A DNA stretch of 64,000 nt from Candidatus Babeliales bacterium (GCA_041660205.1 JBAZWT010000001.1:7699-71698), one strand, 5' to 3'. Positions 35,264 through 44,432 are shown, counted from the stretch's first letter. Program-made: numbers and translations. Notes: generated from the letters alone by a model not told the origin.

Positions 35264-36178
35264 ATGAAAAAAAACATATTTCATTTTCTCAAACTGTTCA
35301 TCTTTTGCTTCATGTGGACTCTTGAAGCATTGCATGCCAACATCAAAGTCTGCATCGTAATTCCTGCATACAATGAAGAAAAACGTATTGCCCACATGCT
35401 TGAAACATACGTTTCATACTTTGCAGAAAAACCAGAAAAAACAACATTTTTAGTTGTTGCAAATAACTGCAAAGATAAAACTGTCGAAGTCGTCGAAGAA
35501 ATACAAAATCATCATAAAAACATTGAGCTTATAAATCTTATACCGGGCGGAAAAGGATTTGCCGTCAAGCAGGGTTTTTTGTGGGCACTAGACCCGGCTT
35601 CGCACAAGGCTACGCCGAGGCAAAGTGAACATTTCGACTTAATCGGATTTGTAGATGCTGATATGGCAACACTGCCACAAAACTTTTATGATTTGATCGT
35701 CGCAAGCAAAGACTGTGATGGAGCAATTGCAAGCCGGTACACATCAGGCGCCGTGATAGAACCAGAACGTCATTGGTTTAGAAAAGTGGGTGGAAAAATT
35801 TATAACTGGATGCTCCGTCAACAGTTTGGACTTCCTTATAAAGATACACAATGTGGCGCAAAAATTTTTACTTACGACGCGATTAAAAAAGTTACACCTG
35901 ATATGACAGAACAAGGATGGGCTTTTGACCTTGAGCTTTTATATTTGTGTGCGCTTGAAGGAAAAAAAATAGCAGAAGTTCCTACGGTGTGGAGTGATCA
36001 GCCAGGAAGCCATTTAGAAATTTCTTCAAAAATTATTAAAGAATTTACTTCTGCACCTAATCGAATTAAAGGTCGACACGCAGCAAAAAGAAAAGCTCTT
36101 GTCCAACAAAAAAAATTATCTAAGCGTAAAAATTTCAATAAAAACACTTCCAACGCAGATCAAATTACCACTCATTAA
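35264..36178 (+). CDS. GT2 glycosyltransferase, dolichyl-phosphate glucosyltransferase-like
   Basis: A 304-residue protein from ATG 35264, preceded by a hydrophobic N-terminus (FLKLFIFCFMWTLEALHA) that is a signal or anchor. The GT2 fold shows IVIPAYNEEKRI, the loop GGKGFAVKQGFLWAL, the metal-binding DAD in GFVDADMAT and later DTQCGAKIF. The order and wording match Alg5-like enzymes that transfer glucose to a lipid phosphate. Residues 110-120 (DPASHKATPRQ) are encoded by a GC-rich palindromic repeat inserted in frame before the DAD motif. The downstream half is intact, so the protein may still work. A Sec-like N-terminus on this cytoplasmic fold is unusual. Confidence 0.85.
   Translation: MKKNIFHFLKLFIFCFMWTLEALHANIKVCIVIPAYNEEKRIAHMLETYVSYFAEKPEKTTFLVVANNCKDKTVEVVEEIQNHHKNIELINLIPGGKGFAVKQGFLWALDPASHKATPRQSEHFDLIGFVDADMATLPQNFYDLIVASKDCDGAIASRYTSGAVIEPERHWFRKVGGKIYNWMLRQQFGLPYKDTQCGAKIFTYDAIKKVTPDMTEQGWAFDLELLYLCALEGKKIAEVPTVWSDQPGSHLEISSKIIKEFTSAPNRIKGRHAAKRKALVQQKKLSKRKNFNKNTSNADQITTH
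35592..35624 (+). repeat. Palindromic repeat inside a coding sequence (family C copy 2)
   Basis: 33 bp (ACCCGGCTTCGC...GCTACGCCGAGGCAAA) match the ends of intergenic copies at 5602-5663 and 45291-45324. The length is a multiple of three and adds residues DPASHKATPRQ to the glycosyltransferase without breaking the frame. Confidence 0.75.
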
Positions 36179-37380
36179 AAAAGATCTTCATAGTAATTTC
36201 TACAAGCCCAATAATCTTTTCCGTAGCTTACTAAAATTTGCTCTCCAGTTTTGATATTTCGGCTTGCTATGTAGCAAACATGAAATAAATTATCTGCACC
36301 GATTATAGTAATTTGAACAGCGTTTGGATCATTGCCATGATTAACAAAACGCATTTCATTGCCTTCAAATTTGGAATCCAAGTGCAATGCTGCTGCATAG
36401 TTCCCTACAGCAGGATAATTCCATGAATACGTTGTATCATCTGCAAATAAACCTTTATGTTTCGATGGAACTCGAAGGATACCTGTGTACTCTTGGACCA
36501 ATTCTCCAGCTTTAATGTCTGCTGATGCAAAGACCCCAAAGCCAACTTTTTCAGAAATCCATTTTATATAAAATGGCGCTCGATAATGCTGCGCAACACA
36601 TGATGCATATTTAATTTTGTATTGATCCAGTAGCGCTTTGTTGTTGCGATAATAAGCAGTTTTTCTTGCATCAAGGTCACCACAAATTGACGAATCAATT
36701 TTGTTATTTTCTAAATGAATGATACCTAAATCTTCAAACAATCTTTTAACATCAGGTTTAGTTTGATAAACTTTACCTTGAGCGCAAACTTGTTTGTTAA
36801 GCAACTGTAGAAGCTCCTCAGTTTTATCGCTATGACCCGAGATATACGACGCAACATCTTTATTATTTTTTTCAAAAACAATATCCCACCCTCGCATTGG
36901 CCCGTACCGAGTAGCTACGTCTTTGTAGAATAATTTTGTTATCGTATCATATTTTTTCTTGATCAGATTTGATGCTTGTTGCACGTCAGACATAAATAAT
37001 TGCTGAGCTTTTTCAAGCTCTCGTTCTTTGTTATTCAAATCATGGATTTGCTTGGAAAGTTCTTCTTTTTCTTTGATAAAAATAGGATCATTTTTTTTGA
37101 GATCTTTATGCTTTAATTCAAACAGCTCTCTTTTTTTTGTAACTTCTTGCCGCAATTTTTTCATTGTTTGTTCTTGTACTGCAACCACAACTCGCAGCGC
37201 TTCAACCTTTTCAACGACCTGATCTTCAAATTTTGAAATTTCAGTTTTGCATTTTTTACCCTGTACGCTGCCATCAAGCAATTGTTTTCCAGAAAAACCA
37301 ACACAAACCAACGGCGCTTTGGCTACGAGTGAATTTAACAATAACGAAATATAAAAGATTTTACATACTTGCGCATTCAT
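36175..37380 (-). CDS. Secreted Skp/OmpH-SET domain fusion protein
   Basis: A 401-residue protein with a Sec-like N-terminus (VCKIFYISLLLNSLVAKA). Residues 24-195 have the OmpH/Skp layout: VCVGFSGKQLLDGSVQGKK, about 110 residues of charged coiled coil, then RGWDIVFEKNNKDVASY, which parallels REGWDIVLMEEN in the window's own Skp-like gene. Residues 270-390 form a SET domain: KVGFGVFASADIKAGELVQEYTG, NEMRFVNHGNDPNA (the cofactor-binding NH motif) and TGEQILVSYGKDYW with the catalytic Tyr386. SET domains methylate lysines on proteins such as histones. A secreted SET protein would act outside the bacterial cytoplasm, most plausibly in a host cell. The Skp-like part may handle export or trimerisation. 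The last 4 bp overlap the convergent glycosyltransferase stop. Confidence 0.85.
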   Translation of the reverse strand: MNAQVCKIFYISLLLNSLVAKAPLVCVGFSGKQLLDGSVQGKKCKTEISKFEDQVVEKVEALRVVVAVQEQTMKKLRQEVTKKRELFELKHKDLKKNDPIFIKEKEELSKQIHDLNNKERELEKAQQLFMSDVQQASNLIKKKYDTITKLFYKDVATRYGPMRGWDIVFEKNNKDVASYISGHSDKTEELLQLLNKQVCAQGKVYQTKPDVKRLFEDLGIIHLENNKIDSSICGDLDARKTAYYRNNKALLDQYKIKYASCVAQHYRAPFYIKWISEKVGFGVFASADIKAGELVQEYTGILRVPSKHKGLFADDTTYSWNYPAVGNYAAALHLDSKFEGNEMRFVNHGNDPNAVQITIIGADNLFHVCYIASRNIKTGEQILVSYGKDYWACRNYYEDLF

Positions 37381-37520
37381 AGATCTACAGCCTTTTTTAC
37401 AGCAATGTTTTACACAGTTTTATTATGAGCTATCGTATCATGTTGCGGCAAAAACACAAAAGACGTTGCATACAAAAACTAAACAGTACTTTCTTAAAAA
37501 ACTTCCTACCAATCCTTTTC

Positions 37521-38732
37521 TTATGACCATCTACTCGTAATTTCTTTCACCAGCTCACCATATGCACCGATATCTTGTTTATCTTGAGCTTCAGAGATAA
37601 TATCGCACACAAGCTGAGCGATCTGCTCGCAGTCAGTTTGCGTTGCTCCACGCGTTGTAATGGCTGCTGTTCCGATTCGAATGCCACCTGCAACCATTGG
37701 TGAGTTGCTGTCATAAGGTATAGCATTACGATTTACAAAAATGCCAACAGCTTCAAGAATTTCTTCTACTTGTTTTCCTGTCAGGCCCAAAGGACGAACA
37801 TCGATTAAAAATAAATGAGTGTCAGTTCCACCAGAAACAATGGTATACCCACGCTGCGTAAAAACATGTGCCATGCTTTGCGCATTTTGTATCACTTGTT
37901 TTTGATAAGAGGCAAATTCTGGTAGGCTTGCTTGCGCGCAAGCAATACCTTTTGCAGCAATCACATTCATAAAAGCGCCACCTTGAATTCCAGGCATAAC
38001 AGCACGATCAATCATCTGCGCAAATTCTTTTTTACATAAAATAACGGCACCGCGAGGGCCACGATATGTTTTGTGTGTTGTCATGGTTACACAGTCAGCC
38101 CATGGAAATGGAGACGGATGCAAACCAGCAGCCACAAGTCCCGCAATGTGCGCAATATCTGCAAAAAAATATGCCTCAACTTTTTTAGCGATCTTTGAAA
38201 AACGTTGAAAATCGAGAGTGCGAGAGTATGATGAAGCACCAGCTATGATCAATTTTGGTTTATGTTGCAATGCCAATTTTTCAACAGCACTATAATCGAT
38301 CAACCCAGTTTTTTCATCAACGCCATACGTTACAATGTTATACAGTTTGCCAGATAAATTCACGCTATGACCATGAGTTAAGTGTCCGCCAGCAGAAAGC
38401 TTCATACTTAAAATAGTGTCCCCTGGACTGAGTAAGGCAAAATAGACAGCAAAGTTTGCTGAAGATCCACAGTGAGGCTGAACATTTGCATGCTCTGCGT
38501 TAAATATTTTTTTAAAACGTTCAATGGTCTCTGCTTCAATCTGGTCTACAAATGCGCAACCACTGTAGTACCTAGCGCCTACATTTCCTTCAACATATTT
38601 ATTGGTAAGCACCGATCCAACCATCGAAAGTATATCAACCGAAGCGTAATTTTCTGATGCAATTAAATTAATACCTTCAAGTTGTCTTCCTTCTTCTTTA
38701 CTTAAAAAATCAAACAAAATATCTTTTTTCAT
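37521..38732 (-). CDS. glyA: Serine hydroxymethyltransferase
   Basis: A 403-residue PLP enzyme that interconverts serine and glycine and feeds one-carbon units to folate. The PLP-binding Lys is in TMTTHKTYRGPRGA near residue 220. Family landmarks NLIASENYAS, YYSGCAFVDQIE and CGSSANFAVYFA are visible. The leader just upstream (AAGTAGTTTCCTAATAAA) is nearly identical to the leader of the LRR gene upstream, which points to duplication of the intergenic segment. Confidence 0.97.
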   Translation of the reverse strand: MKKDILFDFLSKEEGRQLEGINLIASENYASVDILSMVGSVLTNKYVEGNVGARYYSGCAFVDQIEAETIERFKKIFNAEHANVQPHCGSSANFAVYFALLSPGDTILSMKLSAGGHLTHGHSVNLSGKLYNIVTYGVDEKTGLIDYSAVEKLALQHKPKLIIAGASSYSRTLDFQRFSKIAKKVEAYFFADIAHIAGLVAAGLHPSPFPWADCVTMTTHKTYRGPRGAVILCKKEFAQMIDRAVMPGIQGGAFMNVIAAKGIACAQASLPEFASYQKQVIQNAQSMAHVFTQRGYTIVSGGTDTHLFLIDVRPLGLTGKQVEEILEAVGIFVNRNAIPYDSNSPMVAGGIRIGTAAITTRGATQTDCEQIAQLVCDIISEAQDKQDIGAYGELVKEITSRWS

Positions 38733-38844
38733 AAGTAGTTTCCTAATAAAGCAGCTACATTTTACTTAAAAAAAGTAGCAATAAAAAACAATCATTATAT
38801 TGCAACATAACTTTTATAAAAAATCTTGGCGTTGTCTAATTTTT

Positions 38845-40461
38845 TTAACTGCCTAGCTTTAAAGTAACCTGTGCGTTCGGTAAGCGCTGTTTTAAATCAT
38901 CAATTGTCTGCTGCGGAAAATCTCTTCCTATCGTAATAGTAGTAAGACTGCTGCAACCAAAAAGAAAATCATTACCAACCTGAGTCAAGCCTGATGGCAA
39001 CTGTAGAGTTACAAGCCAGCGGCAATTAGCAAGAAATCCATTTCCAACCCGAATCAAACCTGATGGCAATTGTAGAGTTACAAGCCAGCGGCAATTAGCA
39101 AGAAATCCATTTCCAACCCGAATCAAACCTGATGGCAATTGTAGAGTTACAAGCCTGCTGCAATTAGCAAGAAAACTAACTCCAACCTCAGTCAAGCCTG
39201 ATGGCAACTGTACATTTACAAGACTATGACAACCAGAAAGGAAGCTATCACCAACCCGAGTCAATCCTGATGGCAATTGTAAACTTTCAATACTGCTACC
39301 AAAAAGAAAACCATCGTCAACCTGAGTTACATTACGGCCTACTATAGATAGCTTTTTAACGAAAAGTGATACATTAATCCGAACTGGTATGACAGCAGCT
39401 GCACTATAAATGACAAGCGTCAAATCTGGATTATTTCTAAATATCGTTTTTATTTTACCTCTATTTTCAGGAAGATTTTTTATATCAACTAATACATATT
39501 CTATATTAGACGGCAACTGCTGCTCATTATTTTCTATTTCTTCGTTTTCTATTTCTTCAATCTTGATACACGTTTGCAGTATCTCAGCAATCTTCTCTCT
39601 TTCAGAATCAAAAGGCTCTTCTGCAACAGCGGCACTGCTGTCAGCAGAACTGCTGTCAGTGTAAGCGTACCAATATCTTTGCTCTGATCTTGGTATGAAA
39701 GCAGATGCTACAAAATCAGCAAGCATTGGGTCTTTCACGACAGTATCAGTATAATTTTTAAAATCAGATAACCAATCCGGCAACCTGCCAACTTTTAATC
39801 GCAAACAGCTATCACCAGATTCTTTGATTTTTTCTCGTAATAAACTTTTTATATTATTTTCTATAATATTTTTGGCAGAATCAGATATCTCTAGTTTATC
39901 AAACCACCATGGATATACTCCACGCTCAAGATCTGCTATAAATACCGCAGGCAACTTTTTATCAAATGTATACGCTTTAATTTTTTTAAAATCCATTTGC
40001 TCAGGCTTAGTGTATAAATCTCCCATTCTCGATGCTAGATATCCTTGCGCTAAACCGTTTTGATCATTTTGCATAGGTATACGATAACGCTGAAAATCTT
40101 CTTGCAGCCATGAAGATAGACGAGATGTTGCTGCAAAAAAACCTTGAGTATCTATTCGACTGTTTAGCTGATTTTTTATCCCTGTTTGAACATAGGTAGA
40201 CGAATAATCGGGCAATGCAAAAAGCTGTTCGTCTAAATCAGTCAAATGTCCACCTTCAACAATGGCTCTGTTAACGTAGGTAAATAAAAGACGATTTGCT
40301 TCTAATCTTGAAATGTCTTCTGATGTCCCAAGAAGAGCATTTTTTTCAGCTCTACCTATATGTTCTTGAGCTTTTCGAAACACCTCTCCTGCGTGTAGTT
40401 GGTCAAAGCTCCCTACCAATAACATTGCTAACAAGCTTTGTATTTTAGATGTTTTTTTCAT
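38845..40461 (-). CDS. Secreted BspA-type LRR protein, copy 1
   Basis: A 538-residue protein with a signal peptide (MKKTSKIQSLLAMLLVGSF ending near LHA). The first 360 residues are a unique helical domain shared with copy 2 (for example EHIGRAEKNALLG and RLEANRLLFTYVNR). A linker rich in Asp, Ser and Glu follows, then five 23-residue LRR_5 repeats of the form LPSGLTxVGxxFLxxCxxLV. Two of the five are identical (VGNGFLANCRWLVTLQ), a sign of recent copying. The C-terminal cap IGRDFPQQTIDDLKQRL is shared with copy 2. BspA-type LRRs bind surfaces and host proteins in other microbes. Role here: likely a surface or secreted adhesin or effector. Confidence 0.88.
   Translation of the reverse strand: MKKTSKIQSLLAMLLVGSFDQLHAGEVFRKAQEHIGRAEKNALLGTSEDISRLEANRLLFTYVNRAIVEGGHLTDLDEQLFALPDYSSTYVQTGIKNQLNSRIDTQGFFAATSRLSSWLQEDFQRYRIPMQNDQNGLAQGYLASRMGDLYTKPEQMDFKKIKAYTFDKKLPAVFIADLERGVYPWWFDKLEISDSAKNIIENNIKSLLREKIKESGDSCLRLKVGRLPDWLSDFKNYTDTVVKDPMLADFVASAFIPRSEQRYWYAYTDSSSADSSAAVAEEPFDSEREKIAEILQTCIKIEEIENEEIENNEQQLPSNIEYVLVDIKNLPENRGKIKTIFRNNPDLTLVIYSAAAVIPVRINVSLFVKKLSIVGRNVTQVDDGFLFGSSIESLQLPSGLTRVGDSFLSGCHSLVNVQLPSGLTEVGVSFLANCSRLVTLQLPSGLIRVGNGFLANCRWLVTLQLPSGLIRVGNGFLANCRWLVTLQLPSGLTQVGNDFLFGCSSLTTITIGRDFPQQTIDDLKQRLPNAQVTLKLGS
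38932..39276 (-). repeat. Five 69-bp LRR-coding repeats
   Basis: Each 69-bp unit encodes one 23-residue LRR. Two adjacent units, covering about 38998-39135, differ by a single base over their length, so the array is actively expanding or being homogenised. Confidence 0.85.
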
Positions 40462-40570
40462 AAGTAATTTCCTAATAAAACAGCTGCGTTATAGTTAAAA
40501 AAGTAAGGCTAAAACAACCATTGTATCGCAAAACAACTTTTATGAAAAATCTTAACGTTATCTAATTTTT

Positions 40571-42679
40571 TTAACTACCTAATTTTAAAGTAATCTGTAT
40601 ATTCGGTACGCGCTGTTTTAACTCATCAATAGTCTGCTGCGGAAAATTTCTTCCTATCGCAATAGCAGTAAGACTGCTGCAACCAGCAAGAAAGTGATCG
40701 CCAACCCGAGTCAAGCCTGATGGCACATTTAAACTTACAAGGCTGCTGCAACCAGTAAGAAAGTGATCGCCAACCCGAGTCAAGCCTGATGGTAATTGCA
40801 AGCTTACAAGGCTGCTGCAATCAAAAAGAAAATCATTGCCAACATCAGTCAAGCCTGATGGCAATGCTAAACTTACAAGACTACTGCAACCAAAAAGAAA
40901 TCCATGATCAACCCAAGTCAAGCCTGATGGCAACTGTAGAGTTACAAGACTACTGCAACCAAAAAGAAAATCATTGCCAACCTCGGTCAAGTCTGATGGC
41001 AATTGCAAGTTTACAAGGCTGCTGCAATCAAAAAGAAATTCATCGCCAACCCGAGTCAAGCCTGATGGCAATTGTAAACTTACTAGCCTTCTGCAAGCAA
41101 AAAGAAATCTATCACCAACCTGGGTCAAGCCTGATGGCAATTGTAAGCTTGTAAGAGCATCACAGCTAGCAAGAAATTCATTGCCGACCTGAGTCAAGCC
41201 TGATGGCAACTGCACACTTGTAAGGCTGCTGCAGTCAACAAGAAAGTCATTACCAACCTGAGTCAAGCCTGATGGCACTTGTACGCTTGCAAGACCTCTG
41301 CACCCAGCAAGAAATCTATCGCCAACCTGGGTCAAGCCTGATGGCAATTGTAAGCTTGTAAGAGCGCCACACCCAGCAAGAAATTCATTACCAACCCGGG
41401 TCAAGCCTGATGGCAATTGTAAGCTTGTAAGAGCATCACAGCTAGCAAGAAATTCATTACCAACCCGGATCAAGCCTGATGGTAACTGTAAGTTTACAAT
41501 GTTTCTATAATCATCAAGAAAATCATCACCAACCTGAGTTATATTACGGCCTACTATGGATAATTTTGTAACGGAAACAGGCACCCTAAATTGATTTGGT
41601 ATGACAGCAGCTTCGCTGTAAACGACAAGCGTCAGATTAGGATTATTTGTAAATATCGTTTGTATTTTATCTGTATTTTCAGAAAGGTTTTTTATATCAA
41701 CTAATACATATTCTATATTAGACGGCAACTGCTGCTCATTATTTTCTGTTTCTTCATTTTCTATTTCTTCAATCTTGATACATGTTTGCAATATCTCAGC
41801 AATCTTCTCTCTTTCAGCTTCAAAAGATTCTCCTGCAATAGCAGCACTGCTGTCAGCAGAATTGCTGTCAGTATATACGTACCAATATTTTTGCTCTGAT
41901 CTTGGTATGAAAGTAGACGCTACAAAATCAGCAAGCATTCTGTCTTTCACGACAATATCAGTATAATTTTTAAAATCAGATAACCAATCCGGCAACCTAC
42001 CAACTTTTAATCGAAGACAGCCATCACCAGATTTTTTGATTTTTTCTCGCAACAAATTTTTTATATTATTTTTTATAGCATTTTTGGCAGAATCATATAG
42101 CACTAACATATTAAACCACCATGGATATACTCCACGTTCAAGATCTGATACAAATACTGCAGGCAATTTTTGATCAAGTACATACTCTACAACTTTTTTT
42201 TGGACTGTTTGCCTAGGTTTGATATATAAATATCCTAGTCTGGATGCCAGGTAGCCTTGACCTAAATTATTTTGATCATTTTGCATTTGCAAAGGTATAC
42301 GATAACGCTGAAAATCTCTTTGCAGCCATGGAGATAAGAGAGATGTTGCTGCAAAAAAACCTTGAGTATCTATTCGACTGTTTAATTGATTTTTTATTCC
42401 TGTTTGAACATAGGTAGACCAAAGATCAGGCAATGCAAAAATCTGTGCATCTAAGTCAGTCAAATTCCCACCTTCAGAAATCAATCTATTAACATAAGCA
42501 AAGATAAGACGATTCGCTTCTAATCTTGAAATTTCTTCTGATGCACCACGAACAGCATTTTTTTCAGCACTGCCTACATGTTCTTGAGCCTTTCGAAATA
42601 CCGCTCCTGCACGTATCTGGTCAAAGCTCCCTACCACTAAAATTGCTAACAAAATCTGTGTTTTAAATGTTTTTTTCAT
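40571..42679 (-). CDS. Secreted BspA-type LRR protein, copy 2
   Basis: A 702-residue paralogue of copy 1 with the same architecture: signal peptide (MKKTFKTQILLAILVVGSFDQIRA), shared N-terminal domain and twelve 23-residue LRR_5 repeats (residues 399-674) of the form LPSGLTxVGxxFLxxCSSLV, then the cap IGRNFPQQTIDELKQRV. The upper face varies at positions next to VG and at the residues before C, where binding specificity would lie. The intergenic sequence on each side of copy 1 is also duplicated, so the whole unit (leader plus gene) was copied. Probably exported to the surface or host. Confidence 0.88.
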   Translation of the reverse strand: MKKTFKTQILLAILVVGSFDQIRAGAVFRKAQEHVGSAEKNAVRGASEEISRLEANRLIFAYVNRLISEGGNLTDLDAQIFALPDLWSTYVQTGIKNQLNSRIDTQGFFAATSLLSPWLQRDFQRYRIPLQMQNDQNNLGQGYLASRLGYLYIKPRQTVQKKVVEYVLDQKLPAVFVSDLERGVYPWWFNMLVLYDSAKNAIKNNIKNLLREKIKKSGDGCLRLKVGRLPDWLSDFKNYTDIVVKDRMLADFVASTFIPRSEQKYWYVYTDSNSADSSAAIAGESFEAEREKIAEILQTCIKIEEIENEETENNEQQLPSNIEYVLVDIKNLSENTDKIQTIFTNNPNLTLVVYSEAAVIPNQFRVPVSVTKLSIVGRNITQVGDDFLDDYRNIVNLQLPSGLIRVGNEFLASCDALTSLQLPSGLTRVGNEFLAGCGALTSLQLPSGLTQVGDRFLAGCRGLASVQVPSGLTQVGNDFLVDCSSLTSVQLPSGLTQVGNEFLASCDALTSLQLPSGLTQVGDRFLFACRRLVSLQLPSGLTRVGDEFLFDCSSLVNLQLPSDLTEVGNDFLFGCSSLVTLQLPSGLTWVDHGFLFGCSSLVSLALPSGLTDVGNDFLFDCSSLVSLQLPSGLTRVGDHFLTGCSSLVSLNVPSGLTRVGDHFLAGCSSLTAIAIGRNFPQQTIDELKQRVPNIQITLKLGS
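40658..41485 (-). repeat. Twelve 69-bp LRR-coding repeats
   Basis: A continuous array of 12 units of 69 bp. Read on the plus strand each contains GTCAAGCCTGATGGCA or a close variant (the reverse complement of the LPSGL codons). Such arrays change length easily by slippage or recombination. Confidence 0.88.
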
Positions 42680-42878
42680 ACCGCCCCCCGACTTACTAAA
42701 TATTTCTACCTATCAAGCAATATAATTAATATTTAGAGCCAAAAACAAGATTTAAGGCAAATGCTCTACATAATTTCAATTAATTGCCATGATGAGCGTG
42801 TTTACTTTCTTTATCGATTTTTCTATACTTAAAGAAGTTAAAAAATGATTAGAGCGCTTTTTGCAAGGAGTAATCCAC

Positions 42879-43445
42879 GTGATCTCAACTACAGATTTCA
42901 AAAGAGGAAAAAGAATCCTTTTTCAAAATGAACCGTACATGGTTATGGACTTTATATCTGTGAAACCTGGAAAAGGTGGAGCATATATCAAAACAAAAAT
43001 GAAAAATATGATCACTGGACTCATGCGGGAAGAAACCTTCCGCTCTGGAGAAAAATTTGAAGATCCAGGTCTAGAGTACAAAGATATGCAATATCTTTAC
43101 AACGAAGACACCATCTATCACTTCATGGATCTTGATTCATACGAACAATATTCTTTTAACAAAGATCAAATTGAAGAAGCAATCGATTTCTTAAAAGAAC
43201 AAGCTTCATACAACATTATGTATTTCCAAGATAAACCAATTGCAGTTACCCCTCCAATGTTTATGGAATTGCTCGTAACTGATGCACCTCCTGGACTTAA
43301 AGGAAACACTGCTCAAGGTGGCGCAACTAAACCAATCACCCTTGAAACTGGCGTAGTTATACTCGCTCCTTTGTTTATCAAAGAAGGCGACATTTTAAAA
43401 ATAGACACAAGAACCAAAGAATACATTGAGCGGATCAATAAATAA
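42879..43445 (+). CDS. efp: Elongation factor P
   Basis: A 188-residue factor that relieves ribosome stalling at polyproline. I place the start at GTG 42879, eight bases after AAGGAG; this gives MISTTDFKRG, the usual N-terminus, while a TTG at 42861 would add six unusual residues. The modification loop reads KPGKGGAY with the conserved Lys32, the residue beta-lysylated or otherwise modified in other bacteria. The OB-fold domains follow. It overlaps nusB by one base. Confidence 0.96.
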   Translation: MISTTDFKRGKRILFQNEPYMVMDFISVKPGKGGAYIKTKMKNMITGLMREETFRSGEKFEDPGLEYKDMQYLYNEDTIYHFMDLDSYEQYSFNKDQIEEAIDFLKEQASYNIMYFQDKPIAVTPPMFMELLVTDAPPGLKGNTAQGGATKPITLETGVVILAPLFIKEGDILKIDTRTKEYIERINK

Positions 43446-43993
43446 TGGAAAACGATAATAATTCTGACCTAGACAAATCTGCCCAAAATCATTTAATTTC
43501 TGGTGTCATTCCACAGCCAGAAAATGCTTGCGAAACTCTTGATCAGGTCATTCAGTCAAGAAGAAAGACTCGATCATTAGTTTTTCATATTTTGTACGCT
43601 GTCGATGCACTTGATTACGAAGTAACAGCTCGAGAAGTTGCTGCAAAATTAAACAGCGAATATGAAACAGATATTGCCTTGGATGGAGATATTGTAAAAA
43701 TTGTTGAGGGCGTTGCGCTGCACAAACAAGAGCTTGATGCTACCCTGATTCCGTTTTTAGAAAATTGGAAATTTGAACGCATTGGCAAATGCACCCTGCT
43801 CGTACTTCGCTATGCTATTTGGGAAATGTTGTATACTGACACATCGCACAATATTATTTTGAATGAAGCAATTGAACTTGCAAAATGTTTCTCAGAAAAA
43901 GATGCTTACAAATTTGTAAACGGAATTTTAGATAAAATTTCTAAACAACATAAAAGCAAAGAAGAAACTGAAGCAGAATTGCCTCAAGAGTAA
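43445..43993 (+). CDS. nusB: Transcription antitermination factor NusB
   Basis: A 182-residue all-helical protein. The family start RRKTRSLVFHILYAVDAL lies near residue 38, after a nonconserved acidic N-terminal extension, and YKFVNGILDKI is the diagnostic C-terminal motif. NusB binds boxA RNA with S10 in rRNA antitermination. Its ATG overlaps the efp stop (TAATG). A terminator follows at about 44070. Confidence 0.93.
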   Translation: MENDNNSDLDKSAQNHLISGVIPQPENACETLDQVIQSRRKTRSLVFHILYAVDALDYEVTAREVAAKLNSEYETDIALDGDIVKIVEGVALHKQELDATLIPFLENWKFERIGKCTLLVLRYAIWEMLYTDTSHNIILNEAIELAKCFSEKDAYKFVNGILDKISKQHKSKEETEAELPQE

Positions 43994-44040
43994 AAAAATA
44001 TATTTCCTTGAAAATTCTAATTCTTATCAAATTATACATA

Positions 44041-44080
44041 AAAGGTATGAGCGTACTTCACTCATACCTTTTATTTTTTT
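44041..44080. terminator. Terminator between nusB and the partition pair
   Basis: AAAGGTATGAG (44041-44051) pairs with CTCATACCTTT (44061-44071) in an 11-bp stem, followed by TTATTTTTTT on the plus strand. A-rich sequence on the other side allows minus-strand use too. Confidence 0.9.
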
Positions 44081-44104
44081 ATACTAAAACAATCTAAAAA
44101 TTAC

Positions 44105-44416
44105 TTATGCTGTTTTTTGCTTTCTTTTTTCGGGAACCGATCTTACTTTTTTGTTTGCAAAAAATTGCTGACACATTTCGTCAAACACATCTTTAATTTG
44201 CAACCGTTCCCAGTACGCATACGATTTAATTTTTTCAAGATAGTCTTGTTTGAGTATAAACGTTGCACGAATTAAATCATCTTGAAGCCCACGTTTTGCA
44301 GCTGGAACTTGATAATCCATACTATTTTTAAACAGTGGCATTGTTTTATTTTCTTTGTCTGCCCGCTCTGAAATCCACTCTAAACCTTTTGGTATTGCAC
44401 CAAGTCTTTTTTTCAT
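44105..44416 (-). CDS. Probable ribbon-helix-helix partition protein (ParB-like partner)
   Basis: A 103-residue protein from ATG 44416, six bases after AAAGG; an ATG at 44422 is too close to that site. The middle (RATFILKQDYLEKIKSYAYW then ERLQIKDVFDEM) has the strand-helix-helix pattern of CopG/ParG-type ribbon-helix-helix DNA-binding proteins, here about residues 52-95. The C-terminus is Lys/Arg-rich. It follows a ParA ATPase by about 10 bp, as small RHH centromere-binding proteins do in plasmid partition systems. The family is assigned by pattern and context. Confidence 0.6.
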   Translation of the reverse strand: MKKRLGAIPKGLEWISERADKENKTMPLFKNSMDYQVPAAKRGLQDDLIRATFILKQDYLEKIKSYAYWERLQIKDVFDEMCQQFFANKKVRSVPEKRKQKTA

Positions 44417-44432
44417 CTTCATCCTTTAAATT

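Noticed and set aside
40658..41485. CRISPR or satellite DNA
   Set aside because: The 69-bp period stays in frame and codes for LRR_5 repeats, so it is protein-coding repetition.
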